A stretch of DNA of 64,000 bases from Paenibacillus baekrokdamisoli (GCF_003945345.1 NZ_AP019308.1:3782001-3846000), one strand, 5' to 3'. Shown: positions 52,101 through 61,646, counted from the stretch's first letter. Translations and numbers: made by a program. Notes: generated by a model not told the origin, from the sequence alone.

Positions 52101-53501
52101 TTACTCCGCTACCCTTACCTTCTGCTTATAAAAGGCAAGCATCGGCATATAAGTGCCCGTATCTAGCGGCAAATGACTGGAAGGATTCATTTCATAAGCG
52201 CCATGAACGAAAGTATCACCTTCGGGGGATCTAGACAAACGCAGTGTGATCTCGTTGCGACCTGTTATTTCCCACTGAGTAATCTCAATTTCTCCATTTG
52301 CATCTTCAACTGAAAACACTTGATCCTTCGGACCAATGGCAATAAGATAACCAGAAACGTTGGCAAACTGCAAACAAATGCTAGGAAGTATATCCTCATG
52401 CAGCCAAACAACAGAAGATAGATTTGGGGCATCTGCAGATACAAGTGCATTTGTATAAATATGAGCTAATGCAATCTTAGCCAATCTCTCACCAATGATC
52501 ATATTTCCAGCAGGACTGTTATGTATTCCATCTGATAATGGACAATCCAAGGCTGGTACGGTGTAAACTTCAGGGATGATAAGAGCAGCTTGTCTCTGGG
52601 CTTCTCTCACTTTTCCCCATGATTGATTACTCTCTATGGAAGCTGGATCCGTAAATCGATTAAGCTGAACCGTTAATATAGGCAAATCCACAGCGTTCAG
52701 ATCGTGGCGAATATGTTGAACCATCTTTTCAAATCGTACCAAGTAGCTCGAAGATTCCTCGGGATTGCAATCTGAACAGCCCTGATACCATAGAATGCCG
52801 CGGACTTTGCCCCCTGCCGATGCGATGATTTGCATCATATTCCGGTATAAATAACCATCCTCATCTGGATTCCAAGCCTTAAGAGGTGATCCGCCTAATG
52901 CAGTTTGCAGGAGTCCAATCGGGCTGCCTGTTTCCTGCTGAACCATCTTGCCAAAAGCTAGAAACGGAGAATGACCTGGATTAGCACCTTCTCTATTCTC
53001 ATAATGAATAGAAGCTGTCGATTCGTTAAAAGGATGGGATGCCAAATCCCAGCTGCCATTATTACGCAGCAAATGAATGCCGAGCTGTGGCGGATCTTGA
53101 ATGGGGCCTTTACCATACCCAGCTGCGTTACTCTGTCCGGCTATGACCCAGAGGTCACCAACTCCGATATGATGAATCATATCCCCACGGTCGGCCCATT
53201 CCAAAGCCGGATTGTTATCGATCTGCAGACAGGTTTCTAGTCGATACAGTCCCCCTGCTGGAATCCCATCCATTGTGATCTTCCAAGTCTGCCCCTCTTG
53301 CATCATACAAGGCTGCCAAGCTACAACTATTCTGCCATCCGCTTCATTCACGATTCGAGCAAAAACCTGAGCATGGCTTAATACTCTCTCCGTCATAACA
53401 TCCCAAACACCTGATAATGCTAAGCTTCCAAAACCATTTTCTTGCTGTATAATCGCCCAAGGTTGTGGACCTTGCCCAATGATCACACCGATTTGCTTCA
53501 T
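52101..53501 (-). CDS. Sialate-type O-acetylesterase (SGNH, SASA domain)
   Basis: Esterase of 466 residues. Catalytic Ser in GDLWVIAGQSNAAGYGKG (about residue 134), oxyanion block TALGGSPLKAW, WYQGCSDCNPEE, and a C-terminal Asp/His in SDGIHNSPAGN. No signal peptide. Ribosome site AAAGGAGC. Same general family as 11875-13350 but clearly different in sequence. Between an SGNH esterase and the SIS gene, it suits deacetylation of an imported acetylated glycan. Confidence 0.87.
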   Translation of the reverse strand: MKQIGVIIGQGPQPWAIIQQENGFGSLALSGVWDVMTERVLSHAQVFARIVNEADGRIVVAWQPCMMQEGQTWKITMDGIPAGGLYRLETCLQIDNNPALEWADRGDMIHHIGVGDLWVIAGQSNAAGYGKGPIQDPPQLGIHLLRNNGSWDLASHPFNESTASIHYENREGANPGHSPFLAFGKMVQQETGSPIGLLQTALGGSPLKAWNPDEDGYLYRNMMQIIASAGGKVRGILWYQGCSDCNPEESSSYLVRFEKMVQHIRHDLNAVDLPILTVQLNRFTDPASIESNQSWGKVREAQRQAALIIPEVYTVPALDCPLSDGIHNSPAGNMIIGERLAKIALAHIYTNALVSADAPNLSSVVWLHEDILPSICLQFANVSGYLIAIGPKDQVFSVEDANGEIEITQWEITGRNEITLRLSRSPEGDTFVHGAYEMNPSSHLPLDTGTYMPMLAFYKQKVRVAE

Positions 53502-53575
53502 TGTAAATTTCCAGCTCCTTTTTGATAAAATCTAATTTGACCGTCGTCGTGTGACCGAGCACCGTGCATTGGTTA

Positions 53576-54286
53576 CTACTCTAACAGCTTAGCTTCAAGC
53601 TCCTTAGACAACTGTTGATGAAAGGCAATATCCGGATGATTGATTCCATTGGACAAGCGTGTATGAATATCAATGCCTGCTTGATCCATCTGCTCCCAGA
53701 TCGCATATACATCAAGTAAAGGTACAGCGTTATCAGCAGCGTAGTTACGAAGCGCATTGTTATATTTTAATAAGGTACCCTCTTCATATACGCGGATAAA
53801 ATCAGGAACCAACGATTTATACATTTCCGGAACCTTAGGGTTATCTGTCTTTAACATCATAATTGTGGTTAAGAGAAGGACTTCCGCTTCCGTCTCCGTG
53901 CGTATTCGACTAATAAGGTCGCCAATAGCGGTTATATATTCTTCCAAGCCCGCTTCACCCTTATGACAATCGTTGAGTCCAAAGCAAACGGTTACTAAAT
54001 CTGGCTTGTATAAGAGGACATCACGCTCCCAGCGGGTTCTAGATTGCTCTGCCGTATCCCCTCCGACACCTGAATTAATAACATTAAAATTAGCTGCAGG
54101 ATAATGCTTTTCCACTCTACGACGAAGAAGCTCATGATAGACTTGTTCATGTTCCAGCTCATCAGGAGCTAGACAGCCCTGGGTAACACTATCCCCTATG
54201 GCAACATATAACACCGTTCTTGATCCTGGATTCTCGGACTTATCTTTCAATCGCTGATGAAGCCGTGGAAATTCATGTTTGCTCAT
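53576..54286 (-). CDS. SGNH/GDSL-family esterase
   Basis: Small cytoplasmic hydrolase of 236 residues with all four SGNH blocks: VAIGDSVTQG (Ser), NSGVGGDTAEQS, FGLNDCHKGE and NHPDIAFH. Ribosome site GGGAG precedes ATG. Likely removes acetyl groups from oligosaccharides or antibiotics-like glycosides; substrate unknown. Confidence 0.9.
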   Translation of the reverse strand: MSKHEFPRLHQRLKDKSENPGSRTVLYVAIGDSVTQGCLAPDELEHEQVYHELLRRRVEKHYPAANFNVINSGVGGDTAEQSRTRWERDVLLYKPDLVTVCFGLNDCHKGEAGLEEYITAIGDLISRIRTETEAEVLLLTTIMMLKTDNPKVPEMYKSLVPDFIRVYEEGTLLKYNNALRNYAADNAVPLLDVYAIWEQMDQAGIDIHTRLSNGINHPDIAFHQQLSKELEAKLLE

Positions 54287-54382
54287 AAATGGTATACTCC
54301 CTTAGGTTTCTAATACTAAAATAAGATTAGTCTACATCAATGGAGCGAGGAAGTATTTGCAGAATATTATCTATTCCAATGC

Positions 54383-55243
54383 TTATCTCTGCTTGCGCCA
54401 ATTCGTTGGACTTAGACCTGTTTTTCGTTTGAACTCTCCGCTGAAATGATGGATATTAGGGTAGCCCGTTTCTTCTGCTACCTTTTGGATCGGCATTTCA
54501 GTAGTGGATAAGTAAGTTTTGGCCGCTTCCATGCGCAGCTCCAATAAATAATCAATCGGGGTAAATCCAGTTTCCTCCTTGAATCTTTTAATTAAATAGG
54601 TGGCTTGAAAATTGCTAATCTGCGTTAAATCTTTTAATGTAATTTTGCTTTTGTAGGTAGATTCCATGTAACGTGCTAACGCTTGGATCACATCTTTGCT
54701 TAAAGAATAGCCTGATGGGGGTGCATTGCTGTTACTTAGCTTACTATCTTTTCCGTACAGTTCTAGTGTCCCACTAACCATGAGCAGGATTTTCCTTACA
54801 TTTAGTAACAGTAATTGCTCGCCATAGGGCTGATCGTGAATCTTCATGTCCAGCATGTTGCTGATTTCATTAAGACATCGTTCCATGAGGGGGGACAATG
54901 TGAAATAGGGGTCGAATCCAGATTGTAACCGATTCCATAGTAAAATATTTTGTAATTTAGAAAGATGAGGTTCTTCCTCAACTCCTGTCAATTCTATATA
55001 CCAAAAAACAGCATTTTTTGAATGAATGATTAAATCATGAGGTGTATTGGGCGTTAAAATAAATAAAGAAGGTGGAGAAACCTCGTATTTTTCACCTAAC
55101 CAAAGGAGTTGGAAAGAACCAGAAGCAAGAAAAAGTAATTCATAGGCAGGATGTATGCCTCCTGTTTTATATTCAGGTGCAGCAGAAACCGTAGCATCAT
55201 GATAGGCGATACAATAAGATCTAAGCTTCATTTTATCCCACAT
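54383..55243 (-). CDS. AraC-family transcriptional regulator
   Basis: Regulator of about 286 residues. N-terminal cupin-type sensor (LLFLASGSFQLLWLGEKYEV) and C-terminal AraC domain (about 185-285; ITLKDLTQISNFQATYLIKR, GYPNIHHFSGEFKRKTGLSP). Three possible starts exist; the ATG at 55243 has AGGTG 8 nt upstream, 55231 is the alternative. Leads the esterase/SIS/ROK operon and is divergent from the MDR pair, so it probably controls both. Confidence 0.9.
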   Translation of the reverse strand: MWDKMKLRSYCIAYHDATVSAAPEYKTGGIHPAYELLFLASGSFQLLWLGEKYEVSPPSLFILTPNTPHDLIIHSKNAVFWYIELTGVEEEPHLSKLQNILLWNRLQSGFDPYFTLSPLMERCLNEISNMLDMKIHDQPYGEQLLLLNVRKILLMVSGTLELYGKDSKLSNSNAPPSGYSLSKDVIQALARYMESTYKSKITLKDLTQISNFQATYLIKRFKEETGFTPIDYLLELRMEAAKTYLSTTEMPIQKVAEETGYPNIHHFSGEFKRKTGLSPTNWRKQR

Positions 55244-55491
55244 CCCTTTTTCACCTATATATCCTACACCTAACATTAGTTAAAACCGAATCGCTTGTAA
55301 ACCTTTTTTAAGTTAAATGTTTCTGAGTGAAATATTATACAAATAAAAACTTTATATACGTGGTGGATAAGCAGAATTTAAAGGTTGTTTATGCCCGTTT
55401 ACATAAGATTTAATAAATACTTTAAAGGGTGGATTTCTTACAATGAAGGTGTAATGATAATCAAACTCTAGCTACAGAATGGAGCTTCAAT

Positions 55492-56472
55492 ATGAAAGCA
55501 TTGCAAATTGTAGGAAAAGATCAGTATTCCATTATTGAGACTGCAGTCCCTGATGTGAAAGACTTTGAGATACTGGTGGAGATCCAAATTGTTTCTACAT
55601 GCCCACGCTGGGATATCAATATGCTTGGGGGAGTGAATATGTTTGATTATTCCCTTACTCCCGAGTATCCATTGCAATATGGATTTCCCGGACACGAGAT
55701 GGCAGGTGTGGTAAAAGCAATTGGAAGTGGGATCCGCAAATTCAAGGTTGGTGATCGTGTTGCAGCGCTTGAACATAATGGGGATGCTCCAGGTGCCTAT
55801 GCGCAATATGTTTGCTTTAGAGAAGAGGATTTACTCAAGCTGCCTGATTCCATTGCTTATAAACAAGCGGTTTCATTCGAGCTGCTCAAATGTGTCATGA
55901 TCGGAATGCTGCAGCTTGGGGATTTGAAGGGCAAATCCATACTGATATCAGGGCTTGGACCTGCAGGAATTCTGGCCGTCCAAATGGCTAAATTATGGGG
56001 CGCTTCACATGTAGTTGGTATCGATCTGAACCAAGAGCGTATTCAGTTTGTCAATGATCTTGGTCTTGTTGAAGCCAAGCTAGCCAGCGATTTAACCGAT
56101 GAGAAATTCGATCTCGGTTACGACTGTGTAGGAGCTGCACCTTCCGTGCAAAATCTATTCAATTTCGTAGAGGAGCACATCGTTATCTTTGGCGTGTTAA
56201 GAGGGGAATTGAAATACGCCGACCATTTGTGGTTCAAAGGCTTTAAGCTGGAGTCTTATAAGTATCGAGGACTTGTTCAGAGAGATCATGATTTGTTGAT
56301 TGATCTGGTAGCGAATAAGGGCTTGAACATGGAGTGCATCCAAACCTATCATGGTTCCTTTGTTAACTATCATGAAGCTGTGCAGCTGCTAAGAGAGCAA
56401 AAAGCGATTAAGGTTTATTTCTACCCCCAAGAGGACTTTGAGGAAACAGCTGTTTCCGGTGAATCCCTATGA
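55492..56472 (+). CDS. Zinc-type MDR dehydrogenase
   Basis: Medium-chain dehydrogenase of 326 residues. Catalytic-zinc ligands fit Cys in STCPRWD and the His-Glu pair in PGHEMAG; the structural-zinc lobe with four cysteines is missing. Rossmann motif GLGPAG near residue 160. Probably oxidises a sugar alcohol or sugar with NAD(P). Its stop overlaps the next gene by 4 bp (ATGA), and the next gene is a second MDR protein. Confidence 0.87.
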   Translation: MKALQIVGKDQYSIIETAVPDVKDFEILVEIQIVSTCPRWDINMLGGVNMFDYSLTPEYPLQYGFPGHEMAGVVKAIGSGIRKFKVGDRVAALEHNGDAPGAYAQYVCFREEDLLKLPDSIAYKQAVSFELLKCVMIGMLQLGDLKGKSILISGLGPAGILAVQMAKLWGASHVVGIDLNQERIQFVNDLGLVEAKLASDLTDEKFDLGYDCVGAAPSVQNLFNFVEEHIVIFGVLRGELKYADHLWFKGFKLESYKYRGLVQRDHDLLIDLVANKGLNMECIQTYHGSFVNYHEAVQLLREQKAIKVYFYPQEDFEETAVSGESL

Positions 56473-57458
56473 TAGGAAAAGCAGTCGTTTTTACTGAAAA
56501 GCTGAAGGTAGCCTATCAAGATGTCAGCATACCTACTCTACAGGATGATGAGATTATGATAGACATTGAGCATTCTTGGATTAGCAATGGAACGGAATCC
56601 TCTTTTCTCCGTGGTGAGAGAACAGATGGGGAAACACCGTTCAGAGATGGTGATCCGCTTCCATTTCCACAAGTAGCAGGGTATCAGAAGGTTGGCAGAA
56701 TTACCTTAATGGGAAACAATGTGCAAGGCTTTGCAATTGGCGATCGAGTCTTTGCTACGATAAGTAAGGTTAATAATATGTTTTTTTCTACTGGAGGGCA
56801 TGTCAGTCCTGCTGTCACCCATGAAAGCCAGGTGTGGAAGCTTCCAGCTGAAATTGATCCTATTGCTTATTCGGGTCTCGTATTAACCCAGGTAGGCTAT
56901 AACTGCGGAATCTGTCCGCCCGTTAAAGCAGGCGATTATGCAATCGTCATTGGAGATGGAATGGTTGGGCAATGGGCGGCGCAAACCCTGCTGCATCGCG
57001 GAGCTCATGTCATTGTACTTGGTAGACATGATGACCGTTTGGCTTTGCTTCCAGAAGCTATTACGCGAGCAAATGTGAAAACATCCTCTATTCAAGAAGC
57101 GGTGCAGGCTGTAGCTGGTAAATTCTCCATCATTGTTGATACGGTGGGATCTTTAACAACGGTTACAGAGTTAATTTCATTAGCGCAATCCGGCTGTCAT
57201 TTAGTTTCGGCTGGATTCCTCGGCGAGGATGGTCGGATTGACATCCAAATGCTGCGCACCAAAAATGTCACCTTGCATTGTCCATCCGGCTGGAATCAAC
57301 AAGCTATGGATGAGACCTTGCAGGGGATCACAGAGGGCTGGCTTCAAACCACTTCACTAGTTACACATCGCTTTCCTGTCGAACATGCTAAGAAAGCATG
57401 GGATTTAATATTGGATCCCAAACAGACCAAGCTTGGCGTTATTTTAGATTGGATTTGA
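56469..57458 (+). CDS. MDR-family protein without the usual zinc ligands
   Basis: MDR-fold protein of 329 residues. Where the catalytic Cys is expected it has SWISNGTESSFLRGE, and the GHE motif is replaced by AGYQKVG, so neither zinc site is evident. The Rossmann motif is GDGMVG near residue 160. The pattern resembles BchC-like zinc-free members. Translation coupled to the preceding MDR gene; the two may form a heteromeric enzyme or catalyse successive steps. Confidence 0.83.
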   Translation: MIGKAVVFTEKLKVAYQDVSIPTLQDDEIMIDIEHSWISNGTESSFLRGERTDGETPFRDGDPLPFPQVAGYQKVGRITLMGNNVQGFAIGDRVFATISKVNNMFFSTGGHVSPAVTHESQVWKLPAEIDPIAYSGLVLTQVGYNCGICPPVKAGDYAIVIGDGMVGQWAAQTLLHRGAHVIVLGRHDDRLALLPEAITRANVKTSSIQEAVQAVAGKFSIIVDTVGSLTTVTELISLAQSGCHLVSAGFLGEDGRIDIQMLRTKNVTLHCPSGWNQQAMDETLQGITEGWLQTTSLVTHRFPVEHAKKAWDLILDPKQTKLGVILDWI

Positions 57459-57527
57459 TAAGGACCGACCAATCATTTAGATATTGCCCCAGATGACCCT
57501 CGATTTTTGTTCATTCGACATAAATAA

Positions 57528-57548
57528 GGGGTAAGCTCCGCTTACCCC
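57528..57548. terminator. Terminator hairpin between convergent genes
   Basis: GGGGTAAGC-TCC-GCTTACCCC, a 9-bp perfect stem, between the MDR pair (plus) and the relic tail of the SLH locus (minus). AT-rich tracts follow on the minus side (TTATTTATG). Confidence 0.7.
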
Positions 57549-57569
57549 AAACCCAAAACTTATAAATTC

Positions 57570-57704
57570 TTATCTGTACGCCTTGCTGCCCGATGCGAAG
57601 CCCTCTTTGAGCTTGAAGACAAGCGTAAACAGCACTTTATCGCCGGTAATCGGAGCGTCCCCTCCTGTCTCGTCAACCCATGCTGCCTTCACCCTCTTCC
57701 CTTC
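57570..57704 (-). pseudogene. 3' relic of a secreted/adhesin-type protein (about 45 codons)
   Basis: Directly after the NHL/SLH gene stop, the minus strand reads AEGKRVKAAWVDETGGDAPI, TGDKVLFTLVFKLKEGFASG and SKAYR before TAA. The pattern (TGDKVLFTLVFK) is reminiscent of cohesin or Ig-like surface domains. Two stop codons precede it and there is no ribosome site, so it is a tail without a head. Confidence 0.55.
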
Positions 57705-57717
57705 CGCTCATTAGAAT

Positions 57718-60700
57718 CTAAATCAAATCGGACTTCTGCAGAAGCTTCTGAACCATTACTGCCACTTCCGCTCTTGTGATGAACGCCTCCGGAGCTAGCT
57801 CCTTCCAGTTTCGTCCCGTTACAAGCCCGTAATTCAAGCAGTCGGCAATCCCGTCCCTCGCCCAACTTGAAATCGCCCCCGCATCAGTGAAGGCGTCCAA
57901 TGCTTGTCCCGCAACCGGGGAAGTTTTTTCTTTCAGCTCCGTAAGGGTCATCGCTCTTGCCATAAGGGACATCGCTTGTTCCCGCGTAATCTTATCGTTC
58001 GGACGGGCTGTACCGTCCGCGAAGCCTCTGATCAAGCGATATTTTGATGCCGTCCCGATCGCGCCGGCGTACCAGCTATTCGGATCGACGTCGCCGAACG
58101 GGGACTTCTCCAATTCGGGCTTCAGACCGAGACCGCGAATCAGAATCGCAGCGAACTCCGCGCGGGAAATTTCTTGATCGGGACGATACAGGCCGCTGCG
58201 GTCTCCGTTCACGACGAGTCGAGACCCCATGTCGTTGACGACTTGCTTGGACCAGTGCCGCTCGACGTCCTTAAACTCTATAGGGTTCCAAATCAAGGAA
58301 ACCAGACCGTTTGTTCTGCTATTGACCTTCGCGTAAACCTTTCCGTCCAGACGGACGATCCTCGTCGGCAAATGCCGCAGCGTCCCGTCCGCTTCGTTCG
58401 CCGCCCCAGTCGTAATTCGCTCGGGATCAACGCCGTCCGGTATCGCGATCAGTCTTTCCACATAGGCGTCGAATTCGGCGATCTCGATCGTACGGCCGTT
58501 GTAAACGGCTCTTAGGGCAAATTCCAGCGGCGGTACGACGATTGAGGCATTCCCCTTCGTCGTTGTCTGAGCTTGGGCCGCAGCGACGACGATCTGAACC
58601 TGAATATCCCGCAAGTTCGCGGATTCGCCGAACCGGTCGACGATCGAACGAAGATCGATCCTCTCGGTCGGAATGCGGAAGGTGGCTTTATCCGTTTGCA
58701 AGAGCAATACCGCTTGGCGAGATGCCATCTTCTCGATCAACTCCGACTGGAGTTGTCCGATGACCACGTCGGATCCGCCCTTCGTCCGAATCGAGACTTC
58801 CGGGGACGGACCCTCGGTCGCGAGCTTGTTCTCCAGCTTCTTCCCGTCGACGATGATCGTCGCGACCGTCCGCCCGTTTTCTTTCGTCACCTTGGTCGTT
58901 CCCGCTTTCTCCTGCTTGCCGTTGACGTATACGACCGCGTCGTCCGATTCCGGCGATGACGGGACGCTTCCATTGCCTCCGCCACCGGACGGCTGATACG
59001 GCGTAACCCCATTGGATGCGGCCGAAGGGAAGCTGTTCCCTGCGCCGTTGGCGGCAACGACCGTAAACGTATAAGCCGTTCCGTTCGTCAAGCCAGTGGC
59101 TTTGATCGGGCTGCTCAAGCCGCTCGCCGTCGCGCCTCCAGGACTGGCAATTACGGTGTAGCCGGTAATGGCGTTGCCCCCGTCGTAGGTCGGCGCCGTG
59201 AAACTGACGGTCGCTTCTCCGTTGCCCGCCGTCGCCGTCACGTTCGTCGGTGCATCCGGCACCGTCATCGGCGTGACAGCATTCGACGCCGCGGAAGCGA
59301 CGGAGTCTCCTTCTTTGTTGGTGGCAACGACCGTGAACGTATACTGCGTGCCGTTCGTCAAGCCCGAAACTTTGATCGGGCCACTCAAGCCGCTAGCCTT
59401 TACGCCTCCCGGACTCGAGGTCACAGTATATCCGATGATGGCGCGGCCTCCATTGTTCGCGGGCGCCGTGAAACTGACGGTCGCTTCCCCGTTGCCCGCC
59501 GTCGCCGTCACGTTCGTCGGCGCGTCCGGCCTGTCAAAAACCCACCTCTGGATGCGATGATTGTCGAAGTCGGCTACGTAGATGTCTCCCTTGCCGTCTA
59601 CCGCCACGCCAGTCGGACTGCTGAACTCGCCCGGGCTGCTTCCGGATTGTCCGCCGATTTTCCCCCACTCTCTCCACGTTCCATTGGATACGTCCAACAT
59701 CTGAATCCGATTATTGGACATATCCGCCACATATACATTCCCATTGACGTCTACCGTCACGTCGTAAGGTTCATAAAACTGTCCTAGCCCGCTTCCCATC
59801 CCATAGCCGATCACTTCCCACTCGTCCCCCGGTTGCCAGTTCGTTGGGTGATTCTGAAGAATGGAAAGGTTCAGCTTCTGGATTCGATGATTATCGGTAT
59901 CGGCCACGTAAACATTCCCGTCGCCGTCTACCGCCACGCCCGACGGACTCTTAAACTTGCCTGGCGTTTTCCCTCTTCCGTAACCGATCGTCTCCCAACT
60001 GCCTTTGGAGACATCCAGCTTCTGGATACGATTGTTATTGATGTCTGCGACATATACATTGTCGTAACGGTCTATCGCTACGTCGTTCGGAAATTCAAAT
60101 TGGCCGGGATTGCTTCCTCTTCCGCTGGCAATCACCGTCCACTCGCCATCCGTCCCTTGGGAGACGTCCAATTTCTGGATACGGTGATTATCCCGATCGG
60201 CGACGTAGACGTTGCCTTTAGAGTCGACGGCTGTGCCCGTCGGATTCAAGAACTCGCCCGTTCCGCTTCCGGACCCTCCGCCGATTTTCCCCCATCCGCG
60301 CCACTTACCTGTGAGCATGTCCAGCTTCTGAATGCGATGGTTATCGTATTCGGTCACATATAGATTGCCTTGGCTGTCCATCGCGACTCCAGTCGGAGAA
60401 CTAAACTCTCCCAAACCTTGCCCCGCGATCGTAGCCTGATACCCCCACTCGCTCCAAGTTCCGTCAGCCGCGTCAAGTTTCTGAATTCGATGATTATCGG
60501 TATCGGTCACGTAGACGTTCCCTTTTCCATCGACCGCCACGCCGTACGGCTGATTGAATTCGCCCGGCCCGTTACCCGATCTGCCGTCGCTCTTCTTCCA
60601 ATCGCTCCAAGCCTCGCTTGTCGCATCCCGCTTCTGGACGCGATTGTTTTGGGTATCGGCCACGTACAGATTTCCATCTCGATCGATTGCGATCGAGGAC

Positions 60701-61443
60701 GGGGAGTTCAATTGTCCCGGAAGATTGCCTTTCCCGCCCGAAATCCAATCCCAATTGCCCGTTGCCCCTTCGGATACATCCAGCTTCATAATGCGATAAT
60801 TGGCGGAATCGACCACGTAGACGTTGCCGTTGCCGTCAACTGCTACGGCTCTCGGGAAACTGAAGCCTGTGTAATATATCCAAGTATTCGATGCGGCCTC
60901 CAGCTTACGGATGAGGTTGTTATCAGTGTCTGCAACGTAGACGTTGTCGGCACTGTCTACGGCCACGCCTTTGGGATGGTTAAAACTCACCTGATTGCCG
61001 ATCGTCTTCCACTCGCCTGGCAGTCCCGCCGAAACATCAAGCTTCTGAATACGATTGTTGTCCGTATCCGCCACGTAGACGTTCCCTTCACCGTCGACCG
61101 CCACAGCTCGCGGATGATCGAACTCTCCAAGGCCGCTTCCAGGCCCCCCGGCGTTCGTATTCAAGACGCTCCAAGCCCCGGTTGCCGCATCCCGCTTCTG
61201 GATGCGATTGTTGTCGGTATCCGCCACGTAAACATTCCCGGCGCCGTCGACCGCTACGCCGGATGGAGTAGCAAACGATCCGACGAAGTCGTTGCTTGCG
61301 ATTCCCGGTTTGCCGTATTGCGTCCAATTCCTGGATTGTGCCGAAACCGACGAGACGTGGGGCAAGACCAGCAATAGGGTTATGAACCACAACAACGTTT
61401 TTTTAGAGTATCGTTCTACGTATTCCCACTTGTTTGAAATCAT
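57718..61443 (-). CDS. SLH-anchored NHL-repeat / FN3 surface protein
   Basis: Surface protein of 1241 residues. Signal peptide (about 1-35); more than ten NHL repeats (about 40-637), each of the form VAVDGxGNVYVADTDNxRIQK, which would build two beta-propellers; two FN3 domains (about 638-815) very similar to each other (APTNVTATAGNGEATVSFTA twice); a beta domain of unknown type (about 830-1060); three SLH domains (about 1060-1241). No enzyme motif seen. Likely a binding or scaffold protein on the S-layer. Ribosome site GGGGGATTT. Composition is visibly GC-richer than the neighbouring 50-57 kb block. Confidence 0.88.
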   Translation of the reverse strand: MISNKWEYVERYSKKTLLWFITLLLVLPHVSSVSAQSRNWTQYGKPGIASNDFVGSFATPSGVAVDGAGNVYVADTDNNRIQKRDAATGAWSVLNTNAGGPGSGLGEFDHPRAVAVDGEGNVYVADTDNNRIQKLDVSAGLPGEWKTIGNQVSFNHPKGVAVDSADNVYVADTDNNLIRKLEAASNTWIYYTGFSFPRAVAVDGNGNVYVVDSANYRIMKLDVSEGATGNWDWISGGKGNLPGQLNSPSSIAIDRDGNLYVADTQNNRVQKRDATSEAWSDWKKSDGRSGNGPGEFNQPYGVAVDGKGNVYVTDTDNHRIQKLDAADGTWSEWGYQATIAGQGLGEFSSPTGVAMDSQGNLYVTEYDNHRIQKLDMLTGKWRGWGKIGGGSGSGTGEFLNPTGTAVDSKGNVYVADRDNHRIQKLDVSQGTDGEWTVIASGRGSNPGQFEFPNDVAIDRYDNVYVADINNNRIQKLDVSKGSWETIGYGRGKTPGKFKSPSGVAVDGDGNVYVADTDNHRIQKLNLSILQNHPTNWQPGDEWEVIGYGMGSGLGQFYEPYDVTVDVNGNVYVADMSNNRIQMLDVSNGTWREWGKIGGQSGSSPGEFSSPTGVAVDGKGDIYVADFDNHRIQRWVFDRPDAPTNVTATAGNGEATVSFTAPANNGGRAIIGYTVTSSPGGVKASGLSGPIKVSGLTNGTQYTFTVVATNKEGDSVASAASNAVTPMTVPDAPTNVTATAGNGEATVSFTAPTYDGGNAITGYTVIASPGGATASGLSSPIKATGLTNGTAYTFTVVAANGAGNSFPSAASNGVTPYQPSGGGGNGSVPSSPESDDAVVYVNGKQEKAGTTKVTKENGRTVATIIVDGKKLENKLATEGPSPEVSIRTKGGSDVVIGQLQSELIEKMASRQAVLLLQTDKATFRIPTERIDLRSIVDRFGESANLRDIQVQIVVAAAQAQTTTKGNASIVVPPLEFALRAVYNGRTIEIAEFDAYVERLIAIPDGVDPERITTGAANEADGTLRHLPTRIVRLDGKVYAKVNSRTNGLVSLIWNPIEFKDVERHWSKQVVNDMGSRLVVNGDRSGLYRPDQEISRAEFAAILIRGLGLKPELEKSPFGDVDPNSWYAGAIGTASKYRLIRGFADGTARPNDKITREQAMSLMARAMTLTELKEKTSPVAGQALDAFTDAGAISSWARDGIADCLNYGLVTGRNWKELAPEAFITRAEVAVMVQKLLQKSDLI

Positions 61444-61626
61444 GCTACTTAAATCCCCCTTTTAATATCGTAACTCGCAGAAGTTCAACACTTTACGACA
61501 ATGCCCGCCTCGAGCCTATCGTTCCGTCATGTACGACATAATTCGACTTGATTATACATAACCCCGCTTAACAATCACTGAACAAGTCTTGGGCTTTCGA
61601 TGGCCTGCGCAAGATGTAAAAGTAAA

Positions 61627-61646
61627 AGAGGGCTCGAAAGCCCTCT
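61627..61646 (-). terminator. Terminator-like UUCG hairpin with no obvious upstream gene
   Basis: On the minus strand AGAGGGCT-TTCG-AGCCCTCT (8 bp, UUCG tetraloop) is followed by TTTACTTTTAC. The nearest minus-strand gene upstream is beyond the SEC-C gene, with its own terminators. Apart from this hairpin I see no gene in 61444-61754; the promoter of the SLH gene must lie here but is not clear. Confidence 0.55.

Noticed and set aside
59200..61300. Regularly spaced repeats that could suggest a CRISPR array or VNTR
   Set aside because: The repeats are protein-coding NHL units of variable sequence and spacing; no short identical repeat with unique spacers.
60370..61377. 335-codon plus-strand open frame opposite the NHL-repeat gene
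   Set aside because: Its own internal periodicity simply mirrors the NHL repeats on the other strand; no signal peptide, no ribosome site, no family pattern.
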